In this document: in pieces, positions 10,347-21,100 of the stretch | Layout: each line of letters starts with the position of its first letter | Numbering within the stretch: the stretch's first letter is position 1 | Assembly (NCBI GenBank): GCA_004335635.1 | Contig: QAXH01006292.1 | Location: 1 to 37,683 of the forward strand | Reading direction: 5' to 3' | Length of the DNA stretch: 37,683 nt | Source of the DNA: Chloromonas sp. AAM2 | Lineage: Eukaryota; Chlorophyta; Chlorophyceae; Chlamydomonadales; Chlamydomonadaceae | Program-made: the position numbers and the translations under genes | Notes under the pieces: model-generated | Told to the model about the DNA's origin: nothing | What the model saw: the letters and a program-made list of their open reading frames with translations, nothing else | The model's database searches: none

Positions 10347-12342
10347 ATGGACATCCAAAGCAGCATGGACACCACAAAGCAGCCTGGGCAATCGACAGCC
10401 AAGAACTCGGTCGGGTGGGTGAGCTGTGTGGCAAGAGCAACGCTTTGTACATCAAAATCTCCAGCCCAGACTTGCAGGAGCACAGTGTGATCACAGTATC
10501 AGTACACATGCATCATTCGGCATCAGCACAGCCAGACATCATGCATCCTCAAAGGGCGATCATAAAGGCTGACTGCAGAGCAACGCGTCTTGTTTGCTCA
10601 GGTGTGCAACACATGGCCTCTCCAATGAGCTGCTGATGGCAATCCTCTGCCTTTCGCCAGAGCTGCTACCATCCTGCTCTGCCATCTGCAAGGGCGCACG
10701 CATGCAGTTCTGGATGCCATCCGACCAAGCTAAATGGTTGGCAGACCGTCATGGCGTCCAGCGGGCCTTGCTCAAAGCTTCAGGGGCAGGCAAACTGACC
10801 GTCTGCCAGCTCCTGTTGCAGCGAAAACCCGACTCTGCTCTTGCCGGCCACAATCACGGCGCGGCCCTGGTGGCTGCTGCAGCCAGTGGACACCTGACCA
10901 TCTGCAGATTGCTGCTCGAGCAAGAGCACCACCCAGCATGCGCCGACCATTGGGACAATGCTGGCCTACGGGCCGCAGCAGCTGCTGGCCAATACTATGT
11001 GTGCAAACTGCTTCTAGAGCAGGACAAGCAGCCGGCGCGTGCGGACGCAGGCAACAACTCAGCACTGCGTGCGGCAGCAGCAAGCGGTCATGTGCATGTC
11101 TGCCGGCTGCTGCTGCAGCAGGAGCGGAACCCAGCCGAGGCAGATGGATGCTACAGTGCGGTCTTGACAGCTGCTGCTAAAGACGGGCATCACGAGTGCT
11201 GCCTACTACTGCTACAGCAGGAGGTCAATCATGCTAAGGCAGATGCAGAGTGCAGTGTGGCACTTGCAGCAGCAGCAGCCAACGGCCACTATGCGATCTG
11301 CAAGCTCCTGTTGGAGCAGAGGAAGCACGCAGCTAGGGCGAATGATAAGAGCAGCCGCGCACTGATCGAAGCGGTTGAGAACGGGCACTACGCAGTGTGT
11401 CACTTGCTGCTATCCCAGCAGAAGACCACCGTAGCCAAGGCTGATGCCAGGTGTAGTGAAGCGTTGAGAATTGCAGCCAAGACGGGACGGGCGGATATTT
11501 GCAAGCTGCTGATGTCACAGCCCCGCAACCCCGCCAAAGCGCAGCACAAGAACAGTGTCGCCCTGCTAGATGCTGCCACAGGGGGCCACGTGGGTGTGTG
11601 TCAGCTGTTACTGGCCCACCCTGTGCCTGCCGTGGCATGGGCTCAGAGCGAAGTGCAGGGCCTGCCGGGCAAGCCACTCCCAGTTCCCCGCAAACCAGCA
11701 AGGGCAGCCAGGCACAGGGCGGCAAAAATGTGGCATTTGTGTCAGCTGACAGGAAGCTGGGCAGCTGGCTGGCTGGCAGGGCAAGTGGCTGGGGGCTTTT
11801 GCCTGACCATGGCTGCCTGGCTGGTAAATGGTGGCTGGCTGTTGCTGGACGGCTGGAGCAGAGGCTGGCTGGCGGCGGGCTGGTTGGCTGGTTTGCTAAG
11901 CAGCCGGCTGTACACCGTTGACTGGCTGGGCACAGCGGTGGTGGCGTTGGGGCTGCTTTCTGCCTGGCTGGTAAGCCAGCATCAGGGCATGCCTGGTGCA
12001 TTTTACCCCAGCCTGGCTACACTGCCCAAGGTCTTGGTGTCCAACCACCGCCTCAGCCATCTCCGCGCAGCACACAGCCTGGCCGCAGCCAAAGGCCACT
12101 ACGATGTCGTGTGGCTGCTACACTCGTACATACAGTCCGATAAGGAGCGCGCCGACAGACTGTCACTTGCCGCAAGGTCACAGGCGAGTGGCATCCAGGC
12201 GGGTGAGAGCTCAAGTGTCAATGTGGGTGCGCTGGCAAGGCGGATGCTGGCTGGGCGGACTGCACGCTGGCAGCGTGTTGTGTCCAGGGCTCGGCAGGCA
12301 GAAGGAGCAACCCAATGGTTCGCAGATTTGGACCTCAACTAG
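10347..12342 (+). CDS. Ankyrin-repeat protein with GW-rich hydrophobic insert
   Basis: Probable two-exon gene. Exon 1 is 10347-10414 (gaaccATGG start context, donor gtgggt); exon 2 is 10602-12342 after tttgctcag. Phase 2 joins cleanly, giving 602 aa. Near the N-terminus GLSNELLMAILCLSPELL resembles an F-box-like helix, but weakly. About nine tandem ankyrin repeats of ~33 aa follow, pattern ALxxAAxxGHxxVCxLLLxQ. A ~140-residue stretch rich in Gly, Ala and Trp (GWLAG-type blocks) interrupts them, then a tenth repeat (SLAAAKGHYDVVWLL) and a basic tail. The insert (about 11645-12065) is either translated, as possible membrane-spanning or sticky sequence, or an unrecognised in-frame intron: an acceptor ccgcgcag precedes the last repeat, but no good donor in matching phase was found. 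Ankyrin repeats bind proteins; the partner is unknown. Exon 1 is less certain than exon 2. Confidence 0.75.
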
Positions 12343-12454
12343 ACGCTTCGCTGCATGCAGCATCAGTAGCAATCGTCTGTTTGGAGGCACACTGCATCCC
12401 ATGCGAATTCATTTAGGGGCTGGTCTGTGATTATATTGTTCTGTTGAACTATGT

Positions 12455-12600
12455 TTGTTTTCAGGCCCCTGTTTGGGTCAAACCCTGTTTGGTTTGGTCA
12501 GGATAGCACCTAGAGGCGTTGGCCACCACCATTACTATCCTGGTGTGTCGCAATCCCCTTCACATGTAGGTTGGACGGGTTGAAATCCCTCCCCTCTTGT
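12455..12600 (-). repeat. Dispersed repeat family, copy A
   Basis: The reverse complement of this stretch matches 33225-33350: both contain agaggggaggga, ccgtccaacctac, gaaggg(g/a)attgc(g/a)acacacc, a taatgatggtggt-like block and gctatcctgacc/gctgtcctgacc, in the same order. A shorter related piece is at 28466-28505. Same order over ~130 bp in three places indicates a mobile or formerly mobile repeat of unknown class. Confidence 0.65.
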
Positions 12601-13349
12601 GATTCTATCCCAGTATCTGCATGTCTGGCCAGTGCCAAAATTGGTTGCCAAGGGTTGTCAATGTGACGGATCTTGGCTCAGCTCAATACGTGGGCATTCC
12701 TTAGGGGCAATTGTGACCAGCAAGCTGCATTCAGAAAGTGGTCAAGATCAGGGGACTGCATGCTTGGTGATTTCTTCTACAATTGGCCTGCACTGCTTTT
12801 CATGTTGTGCTTACGTACCCAATTGTTGCCATTGTTCCAACATTGACCATTGACCATTTACATCTTTCATTGGCCGTAGGTGCATTTTGTTTTTGGTGAC
12901 CTCTTGTACTGTGATTTCGTACATCGTGGCCCAACATGCATGCTGCACGCTGTGACACAACATGTGCTGGTTGGGACTGGTGGCACCAATAACCAATAAA
13001 TGCACACATCGTGGCCCAACCAAAAAAGCATGCACGGGTTGGGAGGCATGAGATCCGGACTGGTGTATAGCAGGTACCGAGCCTGTCTGCATGTGGAGTC
13101 TGTTCAACAAGTCTGAGTATCATAAGCAATGACGACCTGACATTGGCAGTGGATTCAGAACTCCAGACAAGGTTCAACGATTGAATTCGATTTCATTGTT
13201 TCAGCTAAGATTTGAACAGCTGCCAGAGCTCAACCCTTTGCTGTGTTGAGCTCTTCATCTTTCTGCATGCATCAGAAGCAATGCATTGATTGGTGATTTC
13301 TGTATTCAATGATGCAGCTATGCAGAAGACTTGCACATCTCGGTCAACA

Positions 13350-13935
13350 GCTCCAAAAAATGGGATGTTTGCCAGTTCTGGGACAATCCTTGTGATAAGG
13401 AGAGATAAGGAAAACGCCAGTTGGGACGACAATTTCTCCGCCCTGCACTGGAATCAGTGTGCATAGCTCAGTCAGGTGCATAGCTCAGCGTCGGATACCT
13501 TTGTTTTCCCTCGCCACGTCTAGCTGGCTGTGTATCTCCACCTGTTTGACATTGTGTTGGCGTGGTACTAGTCATGCTGAGTGCCAGTTTGTCAGTTGCT
13601 TGTCACTTCAAGACACACTGTTCAAAGCTGGTGAACGATCACTTCATCAGTATCCATTTTTGTCACAGCTGTCCCAGACATGGCAGTTGCCATCTACCAA
13701 CGTTTAGCTGTAGAGTATTGCACTGAGCAAAAAAAAAGAAGTTCGCCAGTTCTGGGACAATTTGTGTGAATAGTTCTGTAATAGCGCCAGCAACCATTGT
13801 GTGTCAGCAAAACATATGTATGCTGTCTTCTGGTGATAGAGGGCAAGTTGGATGTTGTCATGACAGGCTGTTGTGTTCATTTGATGTACGTAAGGAGCTG
13901 GAAAAAAAAAACTTGCCAGTTCTGGGACAATTCTT
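13350..13935 (+). mobile_element. Cluster of TIR-element ends (MITE-like fragments)
   Basis: Three direct copies of a terminal motif: A-run followed by (t)gccagttctgggacaat at about 13354-13400, 13728-13790 and 13900-13935. The copy at 13728 continues for ~90 bp closely matching the left end of the element at 16064 (shared block gccagcaaccattgtgtgtcag). At 13668-13690 ctgtcccagacatggcag is an inverted, diverged partner of the same motif. The cluster therefore looks like nested or truncated copies of the family of which 16064-16670 is the intact-looking member. Confidence 0.65.
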
Positions 13936-14366
13936 GTGACTGGCTTTTTTTTGTCATCTGTTGTGGCCTGTAAAGAAGTGCGTTGGAGTCCCTCCCCTTA
14001 ACTAGCACTTGTTTACAAGGAGGGAGTGCACACCATGAAGCACGTCCAGCGCAAACATCAACTATCTGCGCAAATTGTAGAAACTGGCCGTGTCAGCAAG
14101 GAGTGGTGACTCACTTGTGAGTTCTTTGTGGCCGTCACCCCACAGTATGCCTTCCAAAAGCATCCCGTTAGCCATATAAATGGCATGAATTGAAAGATTG
14201 TCAGGGTTAGGGTCAGCGTCAGGCCTAGTGAAGTGGCAACTCTCACAATGAGGCCAGCTGAATTTGTCAAAGGTGAAATAACTGTCTAACTGAATCAATC
14301 GCAACTAGTCTCAAGATGGTCATTCCCTAGGACGTGCAACATTGGTTTCGATGTCCAGACTGCTGC

Positions 14367-14918
14367 TCAAAGGTTCAAGCTGGTATCAAGTGTCAGTGAA
14401 GTGTAAATGAAAGATAAATCACAACTTGTCTTCAGCTTTTGCACATCCTTCCTGCCTTTCCACCTTCCTTTTCTGGCTGGTGTGGACTGTGCAATGCTAC
14501 TCATAGTTTGATTGTTCAGGGCCACGTCTGCCTCTAGCTGATGCGGCTCAAGGCCCTGTCCTTCCCCTTGCTCCTGTGCCTGCTGCTGCTGCTGCTGTTT
14601 GCGTGCCAGAACGGGTGGCCGCTTAGGAAGGCCCGCCATGCTCCACAAGCCCACGTGCACTATGTTTCTGGCTGCACTGACATCGCGCTGCCACACCGTG
14701 TCGCACAAAGGGCACCTCATGACCTTGTAACGCCTGCTGCTCCCTGCGACCTTCTACTGTTCACATGAGGACAGGGACTCCAAAGCAGTAAGATTGATCC
14801 AATAGCTGCACGCATGTAAAGGGGAATCCTGACGCCCAGCTCCACCCTGCCCCGCATGTGCCGCTTCTGGCTCAACACTCTTCTGTAAAGCAGTCACTAC
14901 CAGGCTCAGCACAAACGT
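14367..14918 (-). pseudogene. TnpB/Fanzor-type RNA-guided nuclease, C-terminal relic
   Basis: The frame reading down from 14753 to the stop at 14367 contains RRYKVMRCPLCDTVWQRDVS directly followed by AARNI. This matches the C-terminal zinc ribbon and last RuvC motif of TnpB/OrfB proteins and their eukaryotic Fanzor relatives, in which the family pattern is CxxC-x4-6-RDxNAAxNI with a catalytic Asp. The tail after it has seven consecutive Gln. The same frame is interrupted by TAG at 14756-14754 but open again above it to about 14918, where SLSSCEQ stands where the first zinc-ribbon Cys pair should be. RuvC-I, RuvC-II and the N-terminal domain were not found nearby. Read as a decayed fragment; an intron hiding the TAG cannot be fully excluded. 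It lies between two groups of TIR elements. Confidence 0.7.
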
Positions 14919-15329
14919 TCATGACCACATTCTAACTATCAAGGATAGCACCCAGGGGCAGCTTCTTCTTGATATCTGGACAGATAGGCGCTGATGACAG
15001 CCGCCCTGTTGCCTTGGGTTAGCGTCACAGGTCCTAAGGCCAGGGCGCACAGAGAATACCAAACAGGCGCCCACGACACACACCATCTCTCAAACACAAC
15101 CAACCACAACAGGAGTGACAGGTCTTAAGGCCTGCACCCCCTGCCTCATGAACGAAGACATCTGCGTTGAATCATAGAGATGCATCAGATTGATCTTGCA
15201 CTGCACTGTTGACTAACCACTGCTGACACGTGGAGAGCCACCGTCACTTTGGAAACGTGCTAGCGGTCTAACGCTCTCGGTGGTACCTGTGCAGAACTGT
15301 CAAATCTAGTACTACTGAGCAAGTGAAAG
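14919..15329. other. No gene seen
   Basis: Spacer of about 410 bp between the Fanzor-type relic and the 3' end of the membrane-protein gene (both minus). No coding pattern, RNA gene or repeat was recognised. Missing parts of the Fanzor reading frame were looked for here and not found. Confidence 0.5.
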
Positions 15330-17878
15330 TCAAGAGACCATAGATGGACGCGCTCTTGCGAGTTCACTGTCTTCGTCTTTGACGGTTGTGCAAGCCGCTG
15401 CTGCAACCACCAAGCCCACAAGAAGAAGCGCCGCCTGCTCTCGCCTCACTCCTAGCCAGGCCAGTGCACCATTGAGGGCAATGAGAGTGCACCACACATA
15501 GGTGCGTGCCGCGCCCTGAGCACCCTGCCATGCGCAGGCACGCACCACAGAAGCTACAAGTCAGAGACAGCAGGAAACAGCCTCCTTGACAAATCATAAA
15601 TTGAGAAGGAGGCAAGTGCCCTCTTGATCACACTCTGTGTGTTTAGGTTGGTGTGCCATAACTGATGAGACTTCTCCGCTCCCTCACGCCCTTCCTGCTG
15701 TCAGACAAGACAGGTGTTAACAGTCACTCACACTCACTCACTCATTCACTCACTCACTCACTCACTCAGGGATTGCCTCACTGTTACAGTCTTGAGCTTA
15801 CTCTATCACCCACCCATCTTGCCTTCCTCACGCACCTGGACCATGATGGGGTGTGCCTGTCCCGGTCCTGCGGCATCCAGCTCCAGCGTCCGTGCCTTGG
15901 TCGTCACTTGCCGCACCTGTGTATAGGCATGATATGGCACATGCATTAGAGTAGTATGGGCGGGGTTTGCGATACTTTACCATGCTCAAGGCAAGAACAG
16001 ATTGCATGCGCTGCGGTATCGGCACGGCCTTTGGGCTACTTGATTCCTTCAGCTGAGTATGGCAAAAAAAAAAGAAGTTTGCCAGTCTGGGACAGTTTGT
16101 GTGAATAGGTCTGTATTACCGCCAGCAACCATTGTGTGTCAGTAAAACATGTATATGAAACGAAAAGACAGGTTATGCCAGACTGATCAACATGAGAACA
16201 GAGGACTTTGAAGCAGTTTCGAGGGTGTTGCAGTGTTTGGGCACCTTCCAACACATGGTGGTGACTTCAAGTTTTCATGGCATGGTGTGCCAAGACTGGT
16301 GCAGACAACTCGCTATACTTTTGACATTGTTATGGGATGTTCTTTCGGCTGAAGCGGTTGATAGGTTTACATGGAATTGGAATGTCATTGTGTTACACTG
16401 GAATGAAAATATCATTGTGAGACATTGCGTTCTGAATCTCTGGTGATCTACAACCACTTCTCACTGTCCTGTCCCAGTATTGGCAGTCACCAGCGCCTAC
16501 CAACTCCAGCGTCAGCAACACATCCCAGTGTCAGATGACACTGACCCAACACCACACTTTGCACATTTTCACCACCATAAAAACAAAGTATGAACAAACC
16601 CACAGACAACTGACAGCCTCATCACGGTGCCAGTGTCAAAACTGTCCCAGAACTGGCAAACTTCTTTTTTGTTTGGTGCACACTCATGCCCATGCATGTT
16701 CACTCACTTCCACTGACCCAAGGACTATCATGCTCACACTCCCAGCCAGTAGAAACGGCCAGAAGCTGACTAGACAGTCCAAGGCAGGCGTTTGGGTTGG
16801 TACCAGCCATGGTGCGGCTTGCGTTCCGTGTTGTAATGATGCAAGCCATTGGGGACAGACCAGAGCCAGACTGGAGCCTAGGCAGATGACGTGTGTGCAC
16901 TGGAGAGCGGAGCAAGAGCTCTTGCGAACAGCGTTCAACCAGCTCCCTAGCCGCTGCAACCATGGGATGCCTGAATCCACAAGCCAGCTGCCGTAATACC
17001 TGCATGGTGCACATATGAGTGCGTGGGAAAAGTCAACAAGAGGTAACCAACATGGATGTGTGATGGGCAGCCACGTGTGAGGATGGCGATTGTGGGCAGG
17101 GTAGGCATGATAGACAGCCGCACACCCAACGACATGCTGACAGCCGCACTGTTTTTCGTCATCAGCGGCCACATCCCACTGTATTCAATGCAACACACTT
17201 GCAAATCGTCCCAGTTCGCTTTCTGCACATGTTGGCACATGTGTGTGGAGTAGCTGGGATGATTGTTGGACGGGCTGGGCACCCTCCCTTCCAGTGAGCG
17301 TTGACACAGCTCTTTTGTCAGTTTGTGTGCGTGTGCCGAGACCAACAGACGTTTGCGTCTGCCTGTTCAGCCCCAGACGCTGCTGTGCACCAGACCTGCG
17401 CTTCACGATGATATACCTCTGCGATGCATCTCACTTGCTTACCCACTTTGTTTGCTTACCCGATGAACAGAATGTTTGTTGCGAGCCATGAGTTGGCTAA
17501 AACAGCCTGTAGCAAAGCTCCCAGTGACGAGGTCAGCACTGGTAATAAAAGGGCAATAAGGACAGCCCATGGAAGCGCTGAGCTGATGTGTCTGTGTTGT
17601 GCTGCAGGATAGGGTAAGCCAGAGCGGGCCTCTTGTCCACCTAGGGTTGAATGGGGTCCAGGCCCTGCCTTGTGGCCCTGGGTTTCGCCTTTGTCTGTTT
17701 CATCTACTGCAGAGTCAGCTTGTTGCTGTCGAGAAGTATTGCTAACACATTGTGTTTTCCGATGATGGAAGGCAGGTATGAGTGGAAGGCAGGGGCTGTG
17801 TGGACCTGGTCTGAGAAGGCTGGTCAGCACGGGCCTGGAAACAGCCTGCCCGATGTGCGGTGTCAGTTGCATTCTCAT
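15330..17878 (-). CDS. Unidentified multi-span membrane protein
   Basis: Exon chain on the minus strand: 17878-17460 (ends ATC GG|gtaagc), an exon starting 17178 (3' end unresolved, near 17095-17050), 16999-16708 (ends GAA|gtgagt), 15916-15836 (after cacag, ends CAG|gtgcgt) and 15524-15330 with the stop. Phases agree at every junction except the unresolved one. Hydrophobic segments that look membrane-spanning include ALPWAVLIALLLPVLTSSLG, FWPFLLAGSVSMIVLG, TYVWCTLIALNGALAWLG and ALLLVGLVVAAAA. The soluble exon 15916-15836 contains LELDAAGPGQAHPIMVQ. No family recognised. The start at 17878 is the first in-frame ATG; the frame is open further up to about 18076, and another exon may exist. The second exon overlaps, antisense, a stretch resembling a P5A ATPase exon and is the weakest part. 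The gene is head-to-head with the P5A ATPase. Confidence 0.5.
15724..15769. repeat. (TCAC)n microsatellite
   Basis: About eleven near-perfect cactcact units in the intron between exons 15916-15836 and 15524-15330 of the membrane-protein gene. Confidence 0.9.
16064..16670. mobile_element. MITE-like element with terminal inverted repeats
   Basis: Left end 16064-16100 (A-run, gaagtttgccagt, ctgggacagtttg) is matched by the reverse complement of 16636-16670 (caaaactgtcccag, aactggcaaacttc, T-run): about 33 bp with one or two differences. Length ~607 bp, no coding capacity seen, so a non-autonomous DNA transposon is likely. It sits wholly in the intron between exons 16999-16708 and 15916-15836 of the membrane-protein gene. 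An internal inverted motif at 16470-16490 (ctgtcccagtattggcag) suggests an internal rearrangement or nested copy. No convincing target-site duplication could be read, because the A/T runs blur the edges. Confidence 0.7.
17113..17166 (+). pseudogene. Possible relic of a P5A ATPase exon
   Basis: Plus-strand translation [13 protein letters not shown] closely matches [13 protein letters not shown] encoded at 28905-28943 in the P5A gene. Over 39 nt only six bases differ, four of them at silent third codon positions. The stretch also begins after a cag, as the P5A exon does. It could be an old partial duplication, but the same DNA is the proposed second exon of the minus-strand membrane protein, so one reading may be wrong. 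Confidence 0.4.
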
Positions 17879-18148
17879 CACTTCAACTAGACTCACTAGT
17901 GCTTCACATCTCTCTTGTCCTTTTTTTCTGATGCGGTTGTTTGCCGGCAGTTGGTTGACCCGTAAATCATGTGCATTTGTACAATGGGCTGATCCCGCAC
18001 AACAGGGGCCATTGCCCGATTGCCGCAGCGTGTTCGCGCCTCCCTGCGGCTTGCGCTTGGCTGTCGGCCTTGCCACCGCTCATTGAGTGACGATCTTATC
18101 AACCGCTCTCATGCAGTAGCTGATACTCACAGCTGCTGAGCTGCAAAG
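17879..18148. promoter_or_regulatory. Bidirectional region, membrane protein / P5A ATPase
   Basis: At most 270 bp (73 bp if the minus-strand frame starts near 18076) separate two genes transcribed away from each other. No TATA box recognised. A minus-strand ATG at about 18085 opens a different short frame (MSGGKADSQAQAAG) that could be an alternative first exon of the membrane-protein gene. Confidence 0.45.
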
Positions 18149-21100
18149 ATGAGCACAGCTCCTGCAAACGGAAGCAGAGCGGGTGCTCCGGCGATCCGCG
18201 CTAAGGGCCTGCTGCGGGTGGAGCTGCTCAAGACACGAGAGCAGTTCGCGCGTCTAGATGTCTGGCCTTTCATTGTTCTGTATGGAGCCGTAGTTGCCAA
18301 GGCAGCTTACCATGGCAGCAAGTTCGAATGGTGAGCCAGGGGCTGTGCATACATGACATACACGTGCATGTCTGTTCCATCGCTGCTGCCGTCTATGCTC
18401 AGTATGCAGAACAAGCAAGGCATGGAAGGCGTAGCATCATCATTCATGTGCATGCCACCTATCACGTCCAGGCACTGGTTGATGCAACGTGCAAGATGCT
18501 AAGTACGCAGGACAAGCAAAGCATGGAAGCATAGGCTCAGTATCATTGCCCGTTTGTGCTGATGCAGGCACTGGCTCACCCTCACGAGCTACCTCCTGGG
18601 TGGCTGCGCTTTGCTGCATGTGCTGGCTATTTTGGCTACACACTGGAGCGTGAGGGTGGCAGCAACTGCCAGCTGTTCCAGGCCACGCAGCCTCAACAGC
18701 ACGGACAAGGTGTTGATCATACCTGAACGGTACAACGGTACCATGGAGATTGCCAAGATAGAACGACGAGTACTGGTACGTCTTTGCAGCGGGCACAGTA
18801 ATCGCAGGATATGCCTTTGGAAATGACAAGCACCGTCAGCCATGTCGTAGGATCGTGTCAGTGATAGGCTCTCCAAGGTATTTCATGTGTGGCATATCAA
18901 CCTGTGCGTCAACATCTACTCATCAAGGTTTGTGCTTGTTTCCCCTGGGCATCAGCACCTTGTTTACGTCAGCCTTGCATACTCAACTCTGGCGTATGCC
19001 TTTCGTGCACCGCTTGCGCAGCGTGAGGGCCTCAAAACAACAGAAGAGCTGGGCTTTGAGTTTCGCAAGCAGCGGTTTGTTTACAACCCTGACGAGCACG
19101 TGTTTGAGAAGCTCCAGTACCCCACAAGGGAGACGTTTGAGTTTTACAGCAAGGCCAGCGGACATGGAACTGAGGCAAAAACCCTGGCTGTGCACGACAA
19201 GTACGGGCTCAATCAGTGCACAGTGCCGGTGCCGGCCTTTGGCTCGCTCCTCAAGGAGCACCTCACAGCGCCATTCTTCGTTTTCCAGGTGAGGCCTGCG
19301 ACGCTGACATGCAGCATCACGCTACCAGGCATGCACACAGGCTGCTACCGGTTCACAAGGTTGCACTTGCCCTCTGGGGTTGTTCGTTCAAATGTGAAGA
19401 CTCTGAAAACGGCCTTAGCTTAGCACATGTTCTAGGTGCCATGGTTGGACGCAGCGCCTTGGCCCTGCGCATGTGGCTTTCTTTGTGGGAATATCAGCTG
19501 CAGCCACTGTGAAGTGTTCTTTGATTGCTGAGCTGTTTGCTGTTGTTCAACAGTGCACTTGGGCCTCCACCATGCCTGACAAGTCCTGCAGGCTGTGACG
19601 AGATACTTAGCTTATTGTGTGGCACGTGATATTGTGCCTTGGCTGGCTGAACTGCAGGTCTTCTGTGTGTTCCTGTGGATGATGGATTCCTACTGGTAAG
19701 CACAGGCACCCTCTGAGATCTCTTGACCGTTGACTGCTGGTGACTTGCCATGCAGCGACTTGCCTAGTCTGCAACATGACTCTAAAGGTGTCATACAACC
19801 GTCGATATGACGTTCTCAGGGTTTCCTGTGAAGGGATGTTAAACAGTGGATGCAGGTTGTGTTGGAGGCTCCAATGTCTGCATTTCCCATCCGTTCCATG
19901 TGCGCCATCCCATGCACAGGTACTACTCGCTTTTCACTCTGTTCATGCTGGTGTCGTTTGAGTGCACGCTGGTCAGCCAGCGGCAACGCAATCTGAGGGA
20001 GCTGCGCTCGCTGCAGACACAGAAGCAACCGATCCAGGTAGGAAACCCACTGCTCGACAGCAACAGGACAGCACCCCAAGCTGGCCTTCCGCTACAACTG
20101 GTCATCTGTGATCAGTTGGAGGTAGTACAGGCATGGGTCTTCCAACAATCAGCTTGCCAACAGCCGACCTACAGTTGTTGTTTGTCCCGCTGAAGTATGC
20201 AGCATGGCATCATACTAGGGCAATCCAGCTGTGCGTTTGGGTGCAGCCAACAGTGTGTTGCTTCATGCATGCATGCGTCCCGCTTCATGCGATTCAACGC
20301 GCTGGCTTGGTTTGCTTCAGACTGGTCGCAGCCCGTAAGGTGTCGTCTCATGCCCTGCATACATGCAGGTGTACCGGTGTGGCAAGTGGGAGCTGCTCCC
20401 AGGGGAGGCACTCTTTCCAGGGGACGTCATTTCCATTGGCAGGCCTGCAGGTGGTGAGAGACAGTGCATGATGTTCCAGGGGTTAGGGTAATGAAGAATG
20501 TGCTGTTTTAGAACACCAAAACAGTGTGCGAACGTGCGGCGGGTGAGAAAGCAGTATTGGTGCAGCTTCTGACAATCAGTGTTGGTGCAGCTTCTTGAAA
20601 AACCAGACAGAAAGTGCTGCCTAGTTGAGATAGCAACAGCTGCCAGACATGCCTGTGGTGTGCATTATCTGACTGGGGCAAAGAGGCTTTGCAGGTGTTG
20701 GTGACATGCCGACTCAGTCAAGAACTGCCGCCGGCTTAGCATTGCACCCACCATCTGAGCCTCTAATGCCTGATACTATCATATCAATATGCTAATCAAT
20801 ATCAATACGTTTTTTACCATCATTTTACCATCATATCAATACGTTTCCCGTAGTCCCCCCCAAATGTAGCGTGCAATAGGTGCTCCGGAGATGTCGACTC
20901 ACGCATATGCAACTTAGCATATCGTGACATTCATGCCTGATACCGTAACAATCCATGCCTCTTAAACCAGTGCATGTGCTTGTACCTGTGATTGTGCTGC
21001 AGGCGGTGCGCATGCTGAGGAGGTCGTACCCGCTGACTGCCTGCTGCTGGCTGGCACCTGCATTGCCGAGGAGGCCGTGCTCACAGGGGAGTCAACGCCT

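Larger units (their letters stand above)
12343..14366. other. Intergenic accessory DNA with repeats
   Basis: No gene supported. The stretch holds one copy of a dispersed ~130-bp repeat (about 12455-12600), then repeated element ends carrying gccagttctgggacaat (see 13350-13935). Open frames are short and without family features. Confidence 0.5.

Noticed and set aside
11333..12001. 222-codon minus-strand open frame
   Set aside because: Mirror of the ankyrin-repeat and GW-rich coding strand; composition follows from the plus-strand repeats.
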